Below the pieces are notes generated by a model. It saw only the letters and a program-made list of their open reading frames with translations, was not told the DNA's origin and searched no databases. Below, piece by piece: positions 43,041 to 53,222 of a DNA stretch of 64,000 nt (its first letter is position 1; each line of letters begins with the position of its first letter). This DNA is from Corynebacterium stationis (GTDB lineage: Bacteria; Actinomycetota; Actinomycetes; Mycobacteriales; Mycobacteriaceae): assembly GCF_001941345.1 (NCBI RefSeq), contig NZ_CP009251.1, forward strand, positions 1,364,001 to 1,428,000, read 5' to 3'. A program made the translations under genes and the position numbers.

Positions 43041-44303
43041 CTAGGAAATGCGCACGCCCAACAGTCCATCGACAGCTGTAGCTACTACCCCTGCTGCCTG
43101 TGCAGTGGAAGGAGTCTGCGCCCACTCATCGATTACCTGCAGTGCGCCGACGGTATCCAAGTCATCGGCGAGGCGCTCACGAAGCTGTGAAACTGCCTTG
43201 TTCGCAGCATTCTGAGCTTGGGCTTCATCAACGCCGGCACCTGCTGTTTGCGCATTGGTGAATGCGCTGCGCCAAGAATTAAGGCGTTCGATAGCGGTAT
43301 TGAGTAGCTCGTCGGACCAGTCGCGATCGCCGCGATAATGGTGTGCATACAAACCGAGGCGAATCGCTGAAGGGTCGACGCCCTGCTCTACTAACTTATG
43401 CACAAACACGAGGTTGCCCAAGGACTTTGACATCTTGGTGCCCTCAAGGCCGATCATTCCAGCGTGGACGTAGAATTCCGCCATTCGGTCTACACCCAAT
43501 CCGGCCTCTGCATGGGCTGCTGAGTATTCGTGGTGCGGGTACTTCAGGTCCGAGCCACCGCCCTGAATCAAAAAGGAAGAACCGAGACGATTTGTAGCGA
43601 TTGCCGAACACTCCACGTGCCAGCCTGGTCGGCCAGGGCCGAATGGAGATTCCCAGGATGGCTCGCCTTCGCGCACAGCGCGCCACAACAAAGCGTCGAG
43701 CGGATCTTTCTTGCCCGCTCGCTTGGGATCGCCACCGCGCTCTGCGAAGAACTCTTCCATGGTTGCACGGTCATAATTCGATTCATAGCCAAATTGCTTG
43801 GTGGCATCGATAGACGCGTAAACGTCGGAATATTGCTCGTCATCAACGACATAGGCAGCGCCATTATCCAGGAGCTTTTGAGTCATCTCGATGACTTCAT
43901 CGATGGATTCGATAGCGCCGATGTAATCCTGCGGCGGCATGACTCCGAGCTGTTCCATATCGGAGCGGAAGAGCTGGACTTGGCTTTCGCCTAATTCACG
44001 CCAGTCGACGCCATCGCGTTCTGCGCGCTCAAAGAGTGGATCGTCCACGTCGGTGACATTTTGGACGTAGTGAACCTTGTGCCCCTGGTCCAGGAGCATT
44101 CGGTAGATGACGTCGAAGGTGACGTAAGTAGCAGCGTGGCCGAGGTGCGTGGAGTCATAAGGGGTAATGCCGCAGACATACATGGTGGCTGTATCGCCTG
44201 CGACTTCGACAGGCTTGGTCTTCTGATCCGCTGAGTCATAGAGATGCAACTGCGCAGCGGTGCCTGGAATTAGGGGTACGGACGGGATTGGCCAAGATTT
44301 CAT
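43041..44303 (-). CDS. mshC: Mycothiol ligase MshC (Cys:GlcN-Ins ligase)
   Basis: Third step of mycothiol synthesis, ATP-dependent coupling of cysteine to GlcN-Ins, 420 aa from ATG 44303. It is a class I aminoacyl-tRNA-synthetase-like enzyme derived from Cys[22 protein letters not shown] carries the HIGH-equivalent HLGH and the zinc cysteine, and KMSKS is in [14 protein letters not shown]. It lacks the anticodon-binding domain of CysRS and begins [12 protein letters not shown], which is typical of MshC. Its presence confirms an actinobacterial, mycothiol-using host. Confidence 0.96.
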   Translation of the reverse strand: MKSWPIPSVPLIPGTAAQLHLYDSADQKTKPVEVAGDTATMYVCGITPYDSTHLGHAATYVTFDVIYRMLLDQGHKVHYVQNVTDVDDPLFERAERDGVDWRELGESQVQLFRSDMEQLGVMPPQDYIGAIESIDEVIEMTQKLLDNGAAYVVDDEQYSDVYASIDATKQFGYESNYDRATMEEFFAERGGDPKRAGKKDPLDALLWRAVREGEPSWESPFGPGRPGWHVECSAIATNRLGSSFLIQGGGSDLKYPHHEYSAAHAEAGLGVDRMAEFYVHAGMIGLEGTKMSKSLGNLVFVHKLVEQGVDPSAIRLGLYAHHYRGDRDWSDELLNTAIERLNSWRSAFTNAQTAGAGVDEAQAQNAANKAVSQLRERLADDLDTVGALQVIDEWAQTPSTAQAAGVVATAVDGLLGVRIS

Positions 44304-44336
44304 GCCTGCTATCGTACCTAGCTTCAACCGTTAAGT

Positions 44337-45209
44337 TTAAAAGGGTTGGAGAACTCCGATTGCCAGCAGAATCATAACGAAGATACCCACTGGGATTCGG
44401 TAGGCCGCGAACCACTCGAAGGAGTGGTTGGAGACAAACTTTAAGAGCCACGCGATGGAGGCGTAACCAACCACGAACGCAACTGCCGTACCGACTAGAA
44501 GTTGCATGCCGGATGCGGCTTGGCCAGCAGCGGGGTCGAAGGCATCGGGAAGCGAAAAAAGGCCTGATGCCAATACTGCGGGAATAGCCAGCAGGAAGGA
44601 AAAGCGGGTTGCAACTTCGCGGTCAAGACCGAGGAACAGACCACCGGAAATGGTTCCCCCCGAACGAGATACGCCAGGAATCAGTGCCAAGCACTGACAA
44701 AGACCCATGATGATGGCGTCTTTCATCGTCAGCTCATCAAAGCCGCGATTTTTCTTACCCACGCGCTCAGCGACGATGAACACCAGCGAGAACAAAATCA
44801 GCATTCCTGCGGTAATCCACAGGTTGCGCAGCGCATCGCGAATAAGGTCCTTACCCACGAGTCCCAGAACGCCGATGGGAATGGAGCCCACGATGACGAA
44901 CCAGCCCATCTTCCAGTCCTGGCCGCGGGATTCTTTATCAACCCAGCCTTTGAACCAGCCTGTAAGAATTTGCCAGATCATCTTGGCGAAGAAGACCACT
45001 ACGGCAAGCTCTGTGCCAAGCTGAATCACTGCGGTGAAGGAAGCACCTGCATCCTGGCCCCAAAAAAGCTCGGACACGATCCGGAGGTGGCCGGAAGAAC
45101 TCACGGGAAGAAACTCGGTCAGCCCTTGGACAATGGACAGGACTAAGACCTGCACCCAGGACATGTCGGTCATTTCGGTTGTAGATTGCGCAAGAGTCAG
45201 ATTTTCCAC
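44337..45209 (-). CDS. uppP: Undecaprenyl-diphosphatase UppP (BacA)
   Basis: Membrane phosphatase that recycles undecaprenyl pyrophosphate to the phosphate carrier for peptidoglycan; overexpression gives bacitracin resistance. The 290 aa start at GTG 45209 (ATG 45173 is an alternative). It has eight predicted helices and the two inverted-repeat motifs: [20 protein letters not shown] with catalytic Glu and the Ser-Ser-Gly-His loop, and [20 protein letters not shown] with the RSG loop. It is immediately upstream of mshC on the same strand, the order seen in mycobacteria, and divergent from the lipoprotein gene. Confidence 0.95.
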   Translation of the reverse strand: MENLTLAQSTTEMTDMSWVQVLVLSIVQGLTEFLPVSSSGHLRIVSELFWGQDAGASFTAVIQLGTELAVVVFFAKMIWQILTGWFKGWVDKESRGQDWKMGWFVIVGSIPIGVLGLVGKDLIRDALRNLWITAGMLILFSLVFIVAERVGKKNRGFDELTMKDAIIMGLCQCLALIPGVSRSGGTISGGLFLGLDREVATRFSFLLAIPAVLASGLFSLPDAFDPAAGQAASGMQLLVGTAVAFVVGYASIAWLLKFVSNHSFEWFAAYRIPVGIFVMILLAIGVLQPF

Positions 45210-45272
45210 GCCGGTTATCCTACCCTGCGCGTGGTTCTTTCCTGGTTAGGCCAGCTGATAGAATGGCCAATC

Positions 45273-46310
45273 GTGTATTCATCTTCTGGTGCAAAAAAGT
45301 TCTTAGTCGGCATAATTGCTGCATCATCGCTGGTCATTACAGCGTGCAGCTACAATCCAAATGAAGGCAATGAAACTGAGGTGCAAGGCGATGCCACGCC
45401 AGCATCTTCGCCGCAGGATACTGATCCCGCAGGTAACGTCGAAGAATACGGCGAGATCAGTGATATCGCTCATGTTGGAGACACGATTGCCGTTCGCTCT
45501 GACGAAACCATTACCTTCGGCGCCCCCGACTCCTTGGGAAATCCCCTGAAGATTTCACCTTCGTGCGGTGACCTTAATTCCTCTGCTGGCTTCTTCTTTA
45601 TCGGCTGCGGGGACAAGGTCTACAAGATTGACCCAAATAACCCCAGCGACCCCCGCGTGATCCCGGTTGAAGTCGACTTTGCTGTCACCGCCGCAACTGA
45701 GTTGTCCTCAGGCGAGCTTTTTCTTGCATCGGATGAGACCAAAGACATCGTCATTTATAAAGACGGTGAAGTGATTGATGATTTCACGGTTGAAGAACCC
45801 TCTGATCAACTCCTTGCGGTTCCGAACCAGGACGGCGTCGATAACGTCATCCGCATCAACCGCGAGGCAACGACGATTCAAAACCTGGACTGGGAAAACT
45901 CCCGCGAAGGTGGACGCCTTCGCGCAGGCATTGGTCTTGGCCAAGGCACAGTCGGTGAAGATGGCACCATTTTGGTTTCGGACACCCTTGGTGGCCGCCT
46001 CATGGTCTACACCTCTGAAGACGTTGTCCGCCAACATCAATTTGGCCCAGTTGACGGCTCACCATGGGGTGTGGCCTGGGATGAAAAGCGTCAGATTGCT
46101 TGGGTAACCACCACCGATAATAACTTGGTGCACGGTTTTAATATCTCCACTGGTGTGCCTGAACTGGTTACAACATTAGGAACCGTCGCTGATGCGCAAA
46201 GCATTCAGGCTTTGGACAATGGCGACCTTGTGCTCGGCTCTGCAACGGGTGCTGGTCTGCAGGTTATTCCCGCTGCCGACATCGATGATTCTGTAGAAAA
46301 CCCTAAGTAA
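45273..46310 (+). CDS. Lipoprotein with beta-propeller-like repeats (LppL-type)
   Basis: A 345-aa exported lipoprotein from GTG 45273. The signal peptide [19 protein letters not shown] ends in the lipobox ITAC, followed by SYNPNEGNE and a Ser/Pro/Asp linker. The body contains repeated four-stranded blade-like units, such as [60 protein letters not shown] and [20 protein letters not shown], as in six- or seven-bladed NHL/YncE-type propellers. It sits between uppP and pyrD like mycobacterial LppL. The ligand is unknown; pyrD follows after 64 bp. Confidence 0.82.
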   Translation: MYSSSGAKKFLVGIIAASSLVITACSYNPNEGNETEVQGDATPASSPQDTDPAGNVEEYGEISDIAHVGDTIAVRSDETITFGAPDSLGNPLKISPSCGDLNSSAGFFFIGCGDKVYKIDPNNPSDPRVIPVEVDFAVTAATELSSGELFLASDETKDIVIYKDGEVIDDFTVEEPSDQLLAVPNQDGVDNVIRINREATTIQNLDWENSREGGRLRAGIGLGQGTVGEDGTILVSDTLGGRLMVYTSEDVVRQHQFGPVDGSPWGVAWDEKRQIAWVTTTDNNLVHGFNISTGVPELVTTLGTVADAQSIQALDNGDLVLGSATGAGLQVIPAADIDDSVENPK

Positions 46311-46374
46311 TATATTTTCACCAAGGCTTCGATTATTCGGGGCCTTTATTTTAGGCTCTGGAAGGTTAACCGCA

Positions 46375-47517
46375 ATGAACTTTGTTAACAAGCTTGGATC
46401 GAACGCTGGAAGATTGGCGAATTCGGCTCGCCGCACTGGGTACGAGCTCGCGCTCAAGACCATGTTCAAAATTGATCCAGAGCGTATCCACGTCATGGCC
46501 AATTCGCTCATGGGCGCAATTAACAAGGTCCCACCGGCGTACAAGGCGCTCGGAGCATTCTTGCCGGTCAATGATCCGGTCCTGGCACAGGAAGTCTTTG
46601 GCGTCACCTTTCCGCGGCCACTGGGGCTTGCTGCAGGCTTTGATAAAAATGCGGCCGCTGCGGACGCATGGTCTGCAATAGGCTTTGGCTATGCGGAGCT
46701 CGGCACGGTAACCGCCAAGGGGCAGCCGGGTAATCCTCAGCCCCGCTTGTTCCGTTTGCCGGAAGATAAAGCCATCTTAAACCGCATGGGCTTTAACAAC
46801 GCAGGCGCAGCGGAAGCCGCACGCAACCTGCACAAGCGTAAAACTGAGAGCGTCATTGGAATCAATATCGGAAAGACTAAAGTCACTCCGGCCGATGAGG
46901 CAGTTGCTGATTACCGTCGCTCGGCTTCACTGCTGGGAGATCTGGCGAACTTCCTAGTTGTGAATGTCTCATCTCCTAATACGCCGGGCTTGCGTGATCT
47001 CCAGGCCGTAGAATCTTTGCGCCCGATTCTCTCGGCGGTGCAAGAATCCACGTCAGTTCCGGTGCTGGTAAAGATTGCGCCTGATCTCTCCGATGGAGAT
47101 GTCGACGCAGTTGCTGACCTTGCCGTTGAGCTCGGCCTCGCCGGCATCGTGGCAACCAACACCACGATCTCGCGGGAAGGCTTAAATTCCGACGACCAGT
47201 TCGTGCGCGAATTAGGAGCAGGTGGCATTTCCGGCGCACCAGTTGCAGCACGCTCGCTCGAGGTCTTAAAGCGTCTCTATGCGCGTGTGGGCGACAAGCT
47301 CGTGATTATCTCAGTCGGCGGTATTTCTACCCCTCAGCAAGCCTGGGAGCGCATCACCAGCGGCGCTAGCCTGCTGCAGGGATATACGGGATTGATTTAT
47401 GGGGGACCAGATTGGATTCGCGATATCCATAAGGCCATCGCAGCGCAGATCCGCGCGCATGGCTTGAGCAATATCTCAGAGGCAGTTGGCTCTGGTTTGG
47501 GCTGGAAACACATCTAA
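46375..47517 (+). CDS. pyrD: Dihydroorotate dehydrogenase (quinone), class 2
   Basis: FMN enzyme that oxidises dihydroorotate to orotate with menaquinone at the membrane, 380 aa. The N-terminal ~50 residues form the amphipathic quinone-tunnel helices of class 2 enzymes. [20 protein letters not shown] and [20 protein letters not shown] bind [21 protein letters not shown] carries the catalytic serine; [17 protein letters not shown] and [20 protein letters not shown] complete the phosphate site. ATG 46375 is preceded by GGAAGGTTAACCGCA. Confidence 0.96.
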   Translation: MNFVNKLGSNAGRLANSARRTGYELALKTMFKIDPERIHVMANSLMGAINKVPPAYKALGAFLPVNDPVLAQEVFGVTFPRPLGLAAGFDKNAAAADAWSAIGFGYAELGTVTAKGQPGNPQPRLFRLPEDKAILNRMGFNNAGAAEAARNLHKRKTESVIGINIGKTKVTPADEAVADYRRSASLLGDLANFLVVNVSSPNTPGLRDLQAVESLRPILSAVQESTSVPVLVKIAPDLSDGDVDAVADLAVELGLAGIVATNTTISREGLNSDDQFVRELGAGGISGAPVAARSLEVLKRLYARVGDKLVIISVGGISTPQQAWERITSGASLLQGYTGLIYGGPDWIRDIHKAIAAQIRAHGLSNISEAVGSGLGWKHI

Positions 47518-47525
47518 GTAAAAAG

Positions 47526-47570
47526 CAGCTCGGGGCTACCACTTGAAAATTAGTGGTAGCCCCTAGCTGT
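47526..47570 (+). terminator. Terminator of pyrD
   Basis: GGGGCTACCACT (47532-47543) pairs with AGTGGTAGCCCC (47552-47563), and outer GCAGCT/AGCTGT bases extend the stem. It is placed 9 bp after the pyrD stop. Confidence 0.85.
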
Positions 47571-47595
47571 GTCTATCCAATGTCAGTCCGTAGGC

Positions 47596-48012
47596 CTAGG
47601 CCTTCGGCATAACCGAACGCCGCAAGATGAGCGCACACAATAGTGCCGCGCCGCCGTAGAGCACCAAGAAAGACTGGTGCTGCACAAGATAAACATCCTG
47701 CGGGACAAAGCGGCTGCCGATAATCAGCAGCACTGCTATCGCCAATGCAACTACTTGGACGACACTGGACTTTTGGTCAGTTCGGACCGTAGCAAATCCA
47801 CCGACGAGCAAAGCAGCGATGATGATTGCGACGCGAATGGGCGTCCATGCAAAAGGTGTTCCCCATCCATCGGTAAATACTGCAACTAGTGCGAGTAGAA
47901 ACAACACTGCCGCCAGAGCCATGAAGGCACCGCCGACGCGAACTTGAATGGGAATGCTCACGCCCGGGTTCCTGCCCGAGCGCTGAGAATACTGAGGGGA
48001 ATTTTGCGCCAT
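47596..48012 (-). CDS. Small membrane protein, four helices
   Basis: A 138-aa protein with a polar N-terminal tail (MAQNSPQYSQRSGRNPGVS) and four hydrophobic segments: GGAFMALAAVLFLLALVAVF, VAIIIAALLVGGFATV, VVQVVALAIAVLLIIGSRF and FLVLYGGAALLCALILR. I do not recognise a specific family. It is in tandem with the PEBP gene (24 bp gap). It is probably an actinobacterial membrane protein of unknown role. Confidence 0.7.
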   Translation of the reverse strand: MAQNSPQYSQRSGRNPGVSIPIQVRVGGAFMALAAVLFLLALVAVFTDGWGTPFAWTPIRVAIIIAALLVGGFATVRTDQKSSVVQVVALAIAVLLIIGSRFVPQDVYLVQHQSFLVLYGGAALLCALILRRSVMPKA

Positions 48013-48036
48013 GGTTAATTAGATTAACTGGTCGGC

Positions 48037-48573
48037 TTAGTTTTGTTCGTACCAACCCCACAAGATGGAACGTCCAATGGTGTGGAAGTAGAGATTAAAG
48101 CCCAAAACCGTAGGTGTTGCGTCAGGATCAATATCGAGGGTCTCCACATCGAGAGCATGCACGGCATATAGGTAACGGTGCGGAGCGTGACCTGCTGGTG
48201 GCTGCGGGCCGTAGTACTCGCGCTGTCCGCCGTCGTGCTTCAAGGAGATAACACCTTCGATGCCCAGGTCGGCTTGCGAGCCTGCTCCTTGTGGCAATTC
48301 CGTGACATCCGCAGGGATGTTAAATGCTGCCCAGTGCCAGAAGCCGGCACCTGTTGGCGCATCGGGATCCAACAAGGTTACTGCCAAAGACTTCGTACCT
48401 TCAGGAAGATCCGCCCACTGCAGCTGTGGGGAAACATTTGATGGTGCCCGGAATTGCTCTGCAATCTCATCGCCATCAGCGAGGTCGGTGGAAGTCAAAG
48501 TAAATGTTGGAGGGTTACCCAGTGGTTCATATGGATCTGGGCCTGGAAAGCGGGGTTCATTGTATGTAGACAT
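48037..48573 (-). CDS. YbhB/YbcL-family PEBP protein
   Basis: A 178-aa phosphatidylethanolamine-binding-protein-like fold from ATG 48573. Family motifs: SLAVTLLDPDAPTGAGFWHW (the DPDAP and GxWHW ligand pocket), AAFNIPADVTELPQGAG and the later YYGPQPPAGHAPHRYLYAVH. There is no signal peptide, so it is cytoplasmic. Mycobacteria carry a PEBP gene in the same neighbourhood, near pyrD. The physiological ligand is unknown. Confidence 0.9.
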   Translation of the reverse strand: MSTYNEPRFPGPDPYEPLGNPPTFTLTSTDLADGDEIAEQFRAPSNVSPQLQWADLPEGTKSLAVTLLDPDAPTGAGFWHWAAFNIPADVTELPQGAGSQADLGIEGVISLKHDGGQREYYGPQPPAGHAPHRYLYAVHALDVETLDIDPDATPTVLGFNLYFHTIGRSILWGWYEQN

Positions 48574-48828
48574 AGCTCCATTTGTACCGGAGATCACAGA
48601 ATTTTTCCGTGCCCTATCAGATCTCCTCGAATTGATCGCAGCAGAAAACATGGACCGCGCCACTCGACACGGCCACACCATCTGACACCAATGTGTTTTA
48701 TAAGGCAGTTTGACGTTACAAATAGCCGTCTTTTAGTGCATTGAGCTGGCGATTTGTAAGGGGCGCTAGTTAACCGATACAGTTAGTCCGTGCCTAACGG
48801 AGCCCTGTGCCTCGTTATAAAACACCCA

Positions 48829-48914
48829 GCCCGGGTGGCGGAATGGCAGACGCGCTAGCTTGAGGTGCTAGTGTCCTATTAACGGACGTGGGGGTTCAAG
48901 TCCCCCTCCGGGCA
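48829..48914 (+). tRNA. tRNA-Leu (anticodon GAG)
   Basis: A class II cloverleaf. The acceptor 5' arm GCCCGGG (48829-48835) pairs with TCCGGGC (48907-48913), with discriminator A at 48914. The anticodon stem CTAGC/GCTAG encloses TTGAGGT, giving anticodon GAG (reads CUC/CUU). A long variable arm (GTGTCCTATTAACGGACGTG) marks tRNA-Leu, and GTTCAAGTC is the T-loop. The CCA end is not encoded. Confidence 0.96.
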
Positions 48915-48923
48915 CAATATATT

Positions 48924-48958
48924 AGTCCTAGGTTGCATAACGCGGCCTAGGACTTTTT
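48924..48958 (+). terminator. Terminator of tRNA-Leu
   Basis: AGTCCTAGG (48924-48932) pairs with CCTAGGACT (48946-48954), followed by TTTT. It is ten bases past the tRNA. Confidence 0.88.
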
Positions 48959-48982
48959 GCTTGCTGGAAGGTTATAGCGCTG

Positions 48983-49723
48983 GTGTCATCGTTTATGTCG
49001 TGGATAAAAAGCTTCGCTGAGTTTCTCAGTGGGCTTTTAAAAGACGCCGTGGCATCGATAAGCCAATGGAGCTGGACACGACGTTTGATAGTCGCAGCTA
49101 CGACCATCGCGGTGTTGGCCGTTATCTTCTTTGTGGATCTGCCTGGCGTTGAGCAACTGCGCACATGGGCCGATGGGGCTGGTTCTTGGTTCATAGCTCT
49201 GTTTTGGCTGTGCTATGTCATCCTCACCCTCTTTCCCCTTCCACGGACAATCTGGACGGTGTCTGCGGGCGTTCTTTTCGGTCCGGTAACCGGGTTAGCG
49301 ATTTCCTTAACTGCCCTGACTGTTTCCGCCGTGATCGCACTTTTAGTTGTGCGCGGACTGCTTGGTGAATGGATGCGTCCGCGGCTTAAACACCCAGCGG
49401 TTGCGGGGATTAATGCCCACCTCGAGCGCCGCGGGTGGCTTGCCATCGCCTCCTTGCGCTTGGTAGCAGCGGTCCCCTTTTCCTTGCTTAACTACGCCGC
49501 GGCGTTGACAGCTATTTCCGTGGGACAATTTGCCGTTGCCACGCTTGTTGGCTCGATCCCAACTACGGCAATCGGCGTCTTTTTCGGCGACCTATTAACA
49601 GGGCAAATGCACCCTGGAATCATCGCGGCGATGATCGTGTGCGCCCTAGTGGGAATCGGTGGATTAATCCTCGACTCGCGGATGCCGGTTACACAATTAA
49701 GTCAAGGCAACACCGTAGACTAG
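48983..49723 (+). CDS. TVP38/TMEM64 (VTT/DedA-like) membrane protein
   Basis: A 246-aa polytopic protein from GTG 48983. An amphipathic lead is followed by helices TRRLIVAATTIAVLAVIFFV and SWFIALFWLCYVILTLFPLP; then the conserved VTT/SNARE-associated core shows SAGVLFGPVTGLAISLTALT and RGWLAIASLRLVAAVPFSLL, with NYAAALTAISVGQFAVATLV and IPTTAIGVFFGDLL after it. The last helix is IIAAMIVCALVGIGGLILDS. DedA/VTT proteins are now thought to act in lipid-carrier flipping or membrane lipid homeostasis. The next gene starts six bases after the stop. Confidence 0.85.
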   Translation: MSSFMSWIKSFAEFLSGLLKDAVASISQWSWTRRLIVAATTIAVLAVIFFVDLPGVEQLRTWADGAGSWFIALFWLCYVILTLFPLPRTIWTVSAGVLFGPVTGLAISLTALTVSAVIALLVVRGLLGEWMRPRLKHPAVAGINAHLERRGWLAIASLRLVAAVPFSLLNYAAALTAISVGQFAVATLVGSIPTTAIGVFFGDLLTGQMHPGIIAAMIVCALVGIGGLILDSRMPVTQLSQGNTVD

Positions 49724-49728
49724 TGGTT

Positions 49729-50328
49729 ATGTTAGCTGTCCATGCACGTTACCGTGGCCGCGCTGTACGGCGCGCTGAATTAGTTGAACGCTCCGCCGCT
49801 GCACTCTCGACCTTGGATGGTGTCGGTGATTTTGAGTTTCTTGGCGTCGAAGATATTTGCGCCAAAGTCGACACTGCGACAGCAGTGTGCGAGGTAGCCA
49901 TGGCATTGCTTGCCGATGGCTCCTGGGCCATCTCCATCGGTATCTCCCACGATGATGCTAAAAAGACTGCAACGCGGGGTCTTAAACCATCGGCACGGCC
50001 AGGGCAGGTCTATGCCACTATCGAGCCGGCTATCGCTACCGGCACTGGCTCAAAGGCCGCGAAAGATAAGGCGAAAAAGGATGCATCCAATATTGTCGCA
50101 GCCTTTGCCCTATTAAGTTTCGTTCTTGGAAAACGCACTGCGGAAGGGCGCGAGGCGACTTCCTTGGTGCGCTCGGGCTTTAACCAAAATGAAGCTGCTG
50201 AAGAATTAGGTATTTCTAAGCAGGCCATGTCCCAGCGGCTGCAAGCTGCCGGGTGGGCTGCGGAGGGCGCTGGGTGGCAGCTAGCAGTTAATCTCATTGC
50301 TGCCGCAAACCCCTCTTTAGAATCTTAA
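49729..50328 (+). CDS. HTH DNA-binding protein of unknown role
   Basis: A 199-aa protein starting at ATG 49729 or GTG 49723-49726. The N-terminal half is an alpha/beta domain (AVHARYRGRAVRRAELVERS, VAMALLADGSWAISIGISHD) resembling SatD-like folds, and the C-terminal half has a clear helix-turn-helix: FNQNEAAEELGISKQAMSQR (residues about 158-177), followed by LQAAGWAAEGAGWQLAVNLI. A Lys/Ala-rich helix (GSKAAKDKAKKDASNI) lies between. It is likely a transcription regulator; the target and signal are not known. It follows the TVP38 gene closely. Confidence 0.65.
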   Translation: MLAVHARYRGRAVRRAELVERSAAALSTLDGVGDFEFLGVEDICAKVDTATAVCEVAMALLADGSWAISIGISHDDAKKTATRGLKPSARPGQVYATIEPAIATGTGSKAAKDKAKKDASNIVAAFALLSFVLGKRTAEGREATSLVRSGFNQNEAAEELGISKQAMSQRLQAAGWAAEGAGWQLAVNLIAAANPSLES

Positions 50329-50333
50329 GAATT

Positions 50334-51185
50334 CTAAAGAAGGTCGTGCTTGGAAAGCTCTGGTGTGGTCACAAAGTCCACTAAGCGCTCGACTGCGCCT
50401 ATCAGCGTGGAGTCGAGATCCCGGAAGTTATTTACCGAATTGTAGACGCGGTGCCAGCCTTCTTTCGGGTCTGACCAGCCTAGGCGCTCGCATACGCCGG
50501 TTTTCCAGTCCTCGCCATAAGGAACGTCGGGCCAGGCTTTGATGCCGACTGCCTGGGGTTTTACCGCCGCCCAGATATCGATAAAAGGATGGCCAGTAAC
50601 TAGCACGTGCTCCCCTACGGTTTCAGTCATGCGCGTTTCCTTAGAACCCTGCACCAAGTGGTCCGCGAGCACGCCAACGCGACGGCCTTTTTCCGGCCTA
50701 AATTCAGCCAATCGCTCTTCTAAGTTGTCGAGGCCTTCCAGATATTCCACCACGACGCCTTCTACGCGAAGGTCATGCCCCCAGACGCGTTCGATGATGG
50801 CCGCATCATGAATACCTTCGACCCAAATCCGTGAGGGCGCCGCCACTTTAGCTTCCACATTCGCTACACGCCGTGAGCCTGAATTCGACTTGGTCTCGGT
50901 CTGACGCGGGGCGACAAAACGCTTGAGGGAAACGCGGTTTCCTTCATATAGAAAGCCGCCTTTAATCAGGTTGAATACTCGCTGGGCACCGTAGCGGTCT
51001 TCTAAGCGGATAACGTCCCCGTAGACGGTTTTATCAACCCCCATGACAGCACCCACGAAGTCATCACCAAAGACTTCCACTACCATGCCCGGCTTGGCGG
51101 GAATGACGGGATATTCAACGGGTTTGTTTCGGGCGTGTCCACCGAGGATATCGCCAGCATAAGGATCGCGGGAAGAAAAACTCAT
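50334..51185 (-). CDS. DUF3097-family protein
   Basis: A 283-aa actinobacterial protein starting at ATG 51185 (MSFSSRDPYAGDILGGHARN). It opens with a small beta domain (GMVVEVFGDDFVGAVMGVDK, DRYGAQRVFNLIKGGFLYEG) and then a TOPRIM-like core: SRIWVEGIHDAAIIERVWGH (Glu, with an Asp in the GIHDA step) and GRRVGVLADHLVQGSKETRM (acidic D-x-D replaced by ADH). The acidic residues suggest metal-dependent nucleotidyl chemistry, but this is inference from fold only. The C-terminal part (WRVYNSVNNFRDLD-like) is conserved in the family. No function is established. Confidence 0.75.
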   Translation of the reverse strand: MSFSSRDPYAGDILGGHARNKPVEYPVIPAKPGMVVEVFGDDFVGAVMGVDKTVYGDVIRLEDRYGAQRVFNLIKGGFLYEGNRVSLKRFVAPRQTETKSNSGSRRVANVEAKVAAPSRIWVEGIHDAAIIERVWGHDLRVEGVVVEYLEGLDNLEERLAEFRPEKGRRVGVLADHLVQGSKETRMTETVGEHVLVTGHPFIDIWAAVKPQAVGIKAWPDVPYGEDWKTGVCERLGWSDPKEGWHRVYNSVNNFRDLDSTLIGAVERLVDFVTTPELSKHDLL

Positions 51186-51232
51186 GCCGACCATTTTATC
51201 GCCACAAGCAGTCTCCACTAGACTGGCTCGCC

Positions 51233-52033
51233 ATGGATATGCGCGAACAGGTGTGGTCACCACTTCAAAACACAGCAGTATGGATGGGGGCATGGCTTTA
51301 TGGACACGAGCCAGCTGACGATGTCCTAGCGGCACTTAATGAACTAGGTGGCGCACAGCGTCTAGTATCTAGCCCTGACGATCTTGCAAAAACTCGCCCT
51401 TTCATCGATGCACTATCGCTTATCCGCGAAGCAACGTCGACGGTGAATACTGCAGACGGTCCAAGTTTGCGTCTGGTTCTTGCAGGCCCCGGCGATCCGC
51501 CTGCATTGCCCGCAGGTTCTCCGGCCACCATCGCGGCGACAAATAACGGTTCAGGGGCGCTGGTCGTGCGCACACATGCTGACAATCCTGCTGATGAGCA
51601 CCATCTGGTGCTGGTACCTGAAAAGACAGCGCGCGGAACAGACTGGACAATCTTCAAAGAAACCGCGCCGCTGCCCTCACCCGCATGGTTAAGCCCCGGC
51701 GATGCCGATGCCTTACTATCCCAAGCAACCGAAGAATCTGCGGCCTTGATTGAAGCGATGGGTTATAAAACGGACAAAGTCCCCAATCCGCGTTTAACGG
51801 TGGGGACTTTGGCTGACTTTTATGACACACCAGGGCTGCCATCGAGTACTCCTGCGCGCTCAGCAAAGCTATTTGCTCGCGCAGATCGCGTGGCTGCGAT
51901 CATTGAAACAGTCACCGATCGCGTCGGTGACCACAGCCTCGACCCGCAGCTTTTTCGACTCTGGCGCCATGTACGAGCAGCGCGCGTAGCCGGAGTCGAC
52001 TACGCGCTCATGGATTTTGCTCGCGGAGCCTAG
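51233..52033 (+). CDS. Conserved actinobacterial protein of unknown function
   Basis: A 266-aa protein, ATG 51233 (MDMREQVWSPLQNTAVWMGA). It appears soluble and helical at both ends, with a central beta-rich region (PSLRLVLAGPGDPPALPAGS, GALVVRTHADNPADEHHLVL). No catalytic motif stands out. The C-terminal helices (SAKLFARADRVAAIIETVTD, FRLWRHVRAARVAGVDYALM) suggest a bundle. It is divergent from the DUF3097 gene (47 bp between starts) and converges on the ferrochelatase gene. I do not recognise the family. Confidence 0.6.
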   Translation: MDMREQVWSPLQNTAVWMGAWLYGHEPADDVLAALNELGGAQRLVSSPDDLAKTRPFIDALSLIREATSTVNTADGPSLRLVLAGPGDPPALPAGSPATIAATNNGSGALVVRTHADNPADEHHLVLVPEKTARGTDWTIFKETAPLPSPAWLSPGDADALLSQATEESAALIEAMGYKTDKVPNPRLTVGTLADFYDTPGLPSSTPARSAKLFARADRVAAIIETVTDRVGDHSLDPQLFRLWRHVRAARVAGVDYALMDFARGA

Positions 52034-52046
52034 GCCGTACGGCAAC

Positions 52047-53141
52047 TTAGGCAGAAGTCTTAGCTTGCTTTAATGCCCAGATGTCACAGCAGCCTGCGGC
52101 GCAGGGGTTGCCATTTTTCGTGCGTCCTTGCACGCTGACATCGCCTAAGATTTCAGGCTTGCGGCCTGCGGTGTTTTCCTCGATCAAATCGACAATCATC
52201 GCGGCGAAGGAATCTTTAGGACCCACGGTATACGCGCGGGAAACCTGTACTCCAAGCTCCTGGGCTGCATCGACAAGCTCTGTGTCCAGATCCCAAATGA
52301 CTTCCATGTGATCGGAGATAAAGCCGATCGGAGAAACCACAACCGCCTTCACGCCACTTTCGGCATGGATTGCCTCGGTGTGATCAACAATATCGGGCTC
52401 CAGCCACGGCGTGCGTGGATTACCGGAGCGTGACTGCCACACCACGTCATACTCCTCAACGCCGGCGGCCTCAGCGACTAAGCGAGCTGCTTCAGCAACC
52501 TGGCGCGAGTAAAGATAAGGATTATCCTCCCCGCCACCGACTTCATCGTGGGCCGTTGGAACGGAGTGCGCTGTAAAGAGCACGCGCATATTATCGCGCT
52601 TGTCTTCGTCGACGGCAGCGATAGCTTCCTGCAAAGCCTTCGCGTTTTCTTCGATGAAGGCTGGGTGTGAGAAGAAATGGCGCAGCTTGACCATGTCAAT
52701 ATTGGGAAGGTTTTTATCTTCCAAGTGTTGCTGCACACGCACGATATCTTCGTTGTACTGACGACACGCAGAATATCCGCCCCACGCAGAAGTGGCGATT
52801 ACTAGCGCGGAGCGAACACCGTCTGCAACCATTTGCTCAGCAGTATCTTCGGCTAGCGGGTGCCAGTTACGGTTGCCGAAGTACACGGGCATATCGATAC
52901 CGCGGGACTTCAGCTCCTTTTCTACATGGTCAATGATTTCGCGGTTGAGGTCATTGAGCGGGCTTTTGCCGTTGAAGTGGAAATAGTGCTCTCCTACTTC
53001 TACTAAGCGCTCGCGTGGAATACCGCGTCCACGCGTTACGTTCTCTAGAAATGGAACGACCTCCTCATTACTTTCCGGGCCACCGAAGGAAAGTACGAGG
53101 AGGGCATCATAATCACGGGGGTTTGGGGATGATTCGGTCAT
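52047..53141 (-). CDS. hemH: Coproporphyrin III ferrochelatase
   Basis: Inserts Fe2+ into coproporphyrin III in the actinobacterial coproporphyrin-dependent heme route, 364 aa. Motifs: DALLVLSFGGPESNEEVVPF at the N-terminus, the ferrochelatase signature VLFTAHSVPTAHDEVGGGED with catalytic His, and the conserved metal-site Glu region in PIGFISDHMEVIWDLDTELV. The C-terminal NPCAAGCCDIW together with the Cys in YSACRQYNEDI can hold the [2Fe-2S] cluster of the actinobacterial enzyme (also called CpfC). It is adjacent to the RipA-like gene and acn as in C. glutamicum. Confidence 0.94.
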   Translation of the reverse strand: MTESSPNPRDYDALLVLSFGGPESNEEVVPFLENVTRGRGIPRERLVEVGEHYFHFNGKSPLNDLNREIIDHVEKELKSRGIDMPVYFGNRNWHPLAEDTAEQMVADGVRSALVIATSAWGGYSACRQYNEDIVRVQQHLEDKNLPNIDMVKLRHFFSHPAFIEENAKALQEAIAAVDEDKRDNMRVLFTAHSVPTAHDEVGGGEDNPYLYSRQVAEAARLVAEAAGVEEYDVVWQSRSGNPRTPWLEPDIVDHTEAIHAESGVKAVVVSPIGFISDHMEVIWDLDTELVDAAQELGVQVSRAYTVGPKDSFAAMIVDLIEENTAGRKPEILGDVSVQGRTKNGNPCAAGCCDIWALKQAKTSA

Positions 53142-53222
53142 AATGAAGCATCATACCAACTTAAGTTGGATATTTAGAACCACCGTGAGGTTGGGTCTGA
53201 CACACTTATCAGTGCGTGAATT

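Noticed and set aside
49729..50328. A sigma factor, from the C-terminal HTH
   Set aside because: Only one HTH is visible, with no region 2 core-binding motif; the N-terminal half is an alpha/beta domain.
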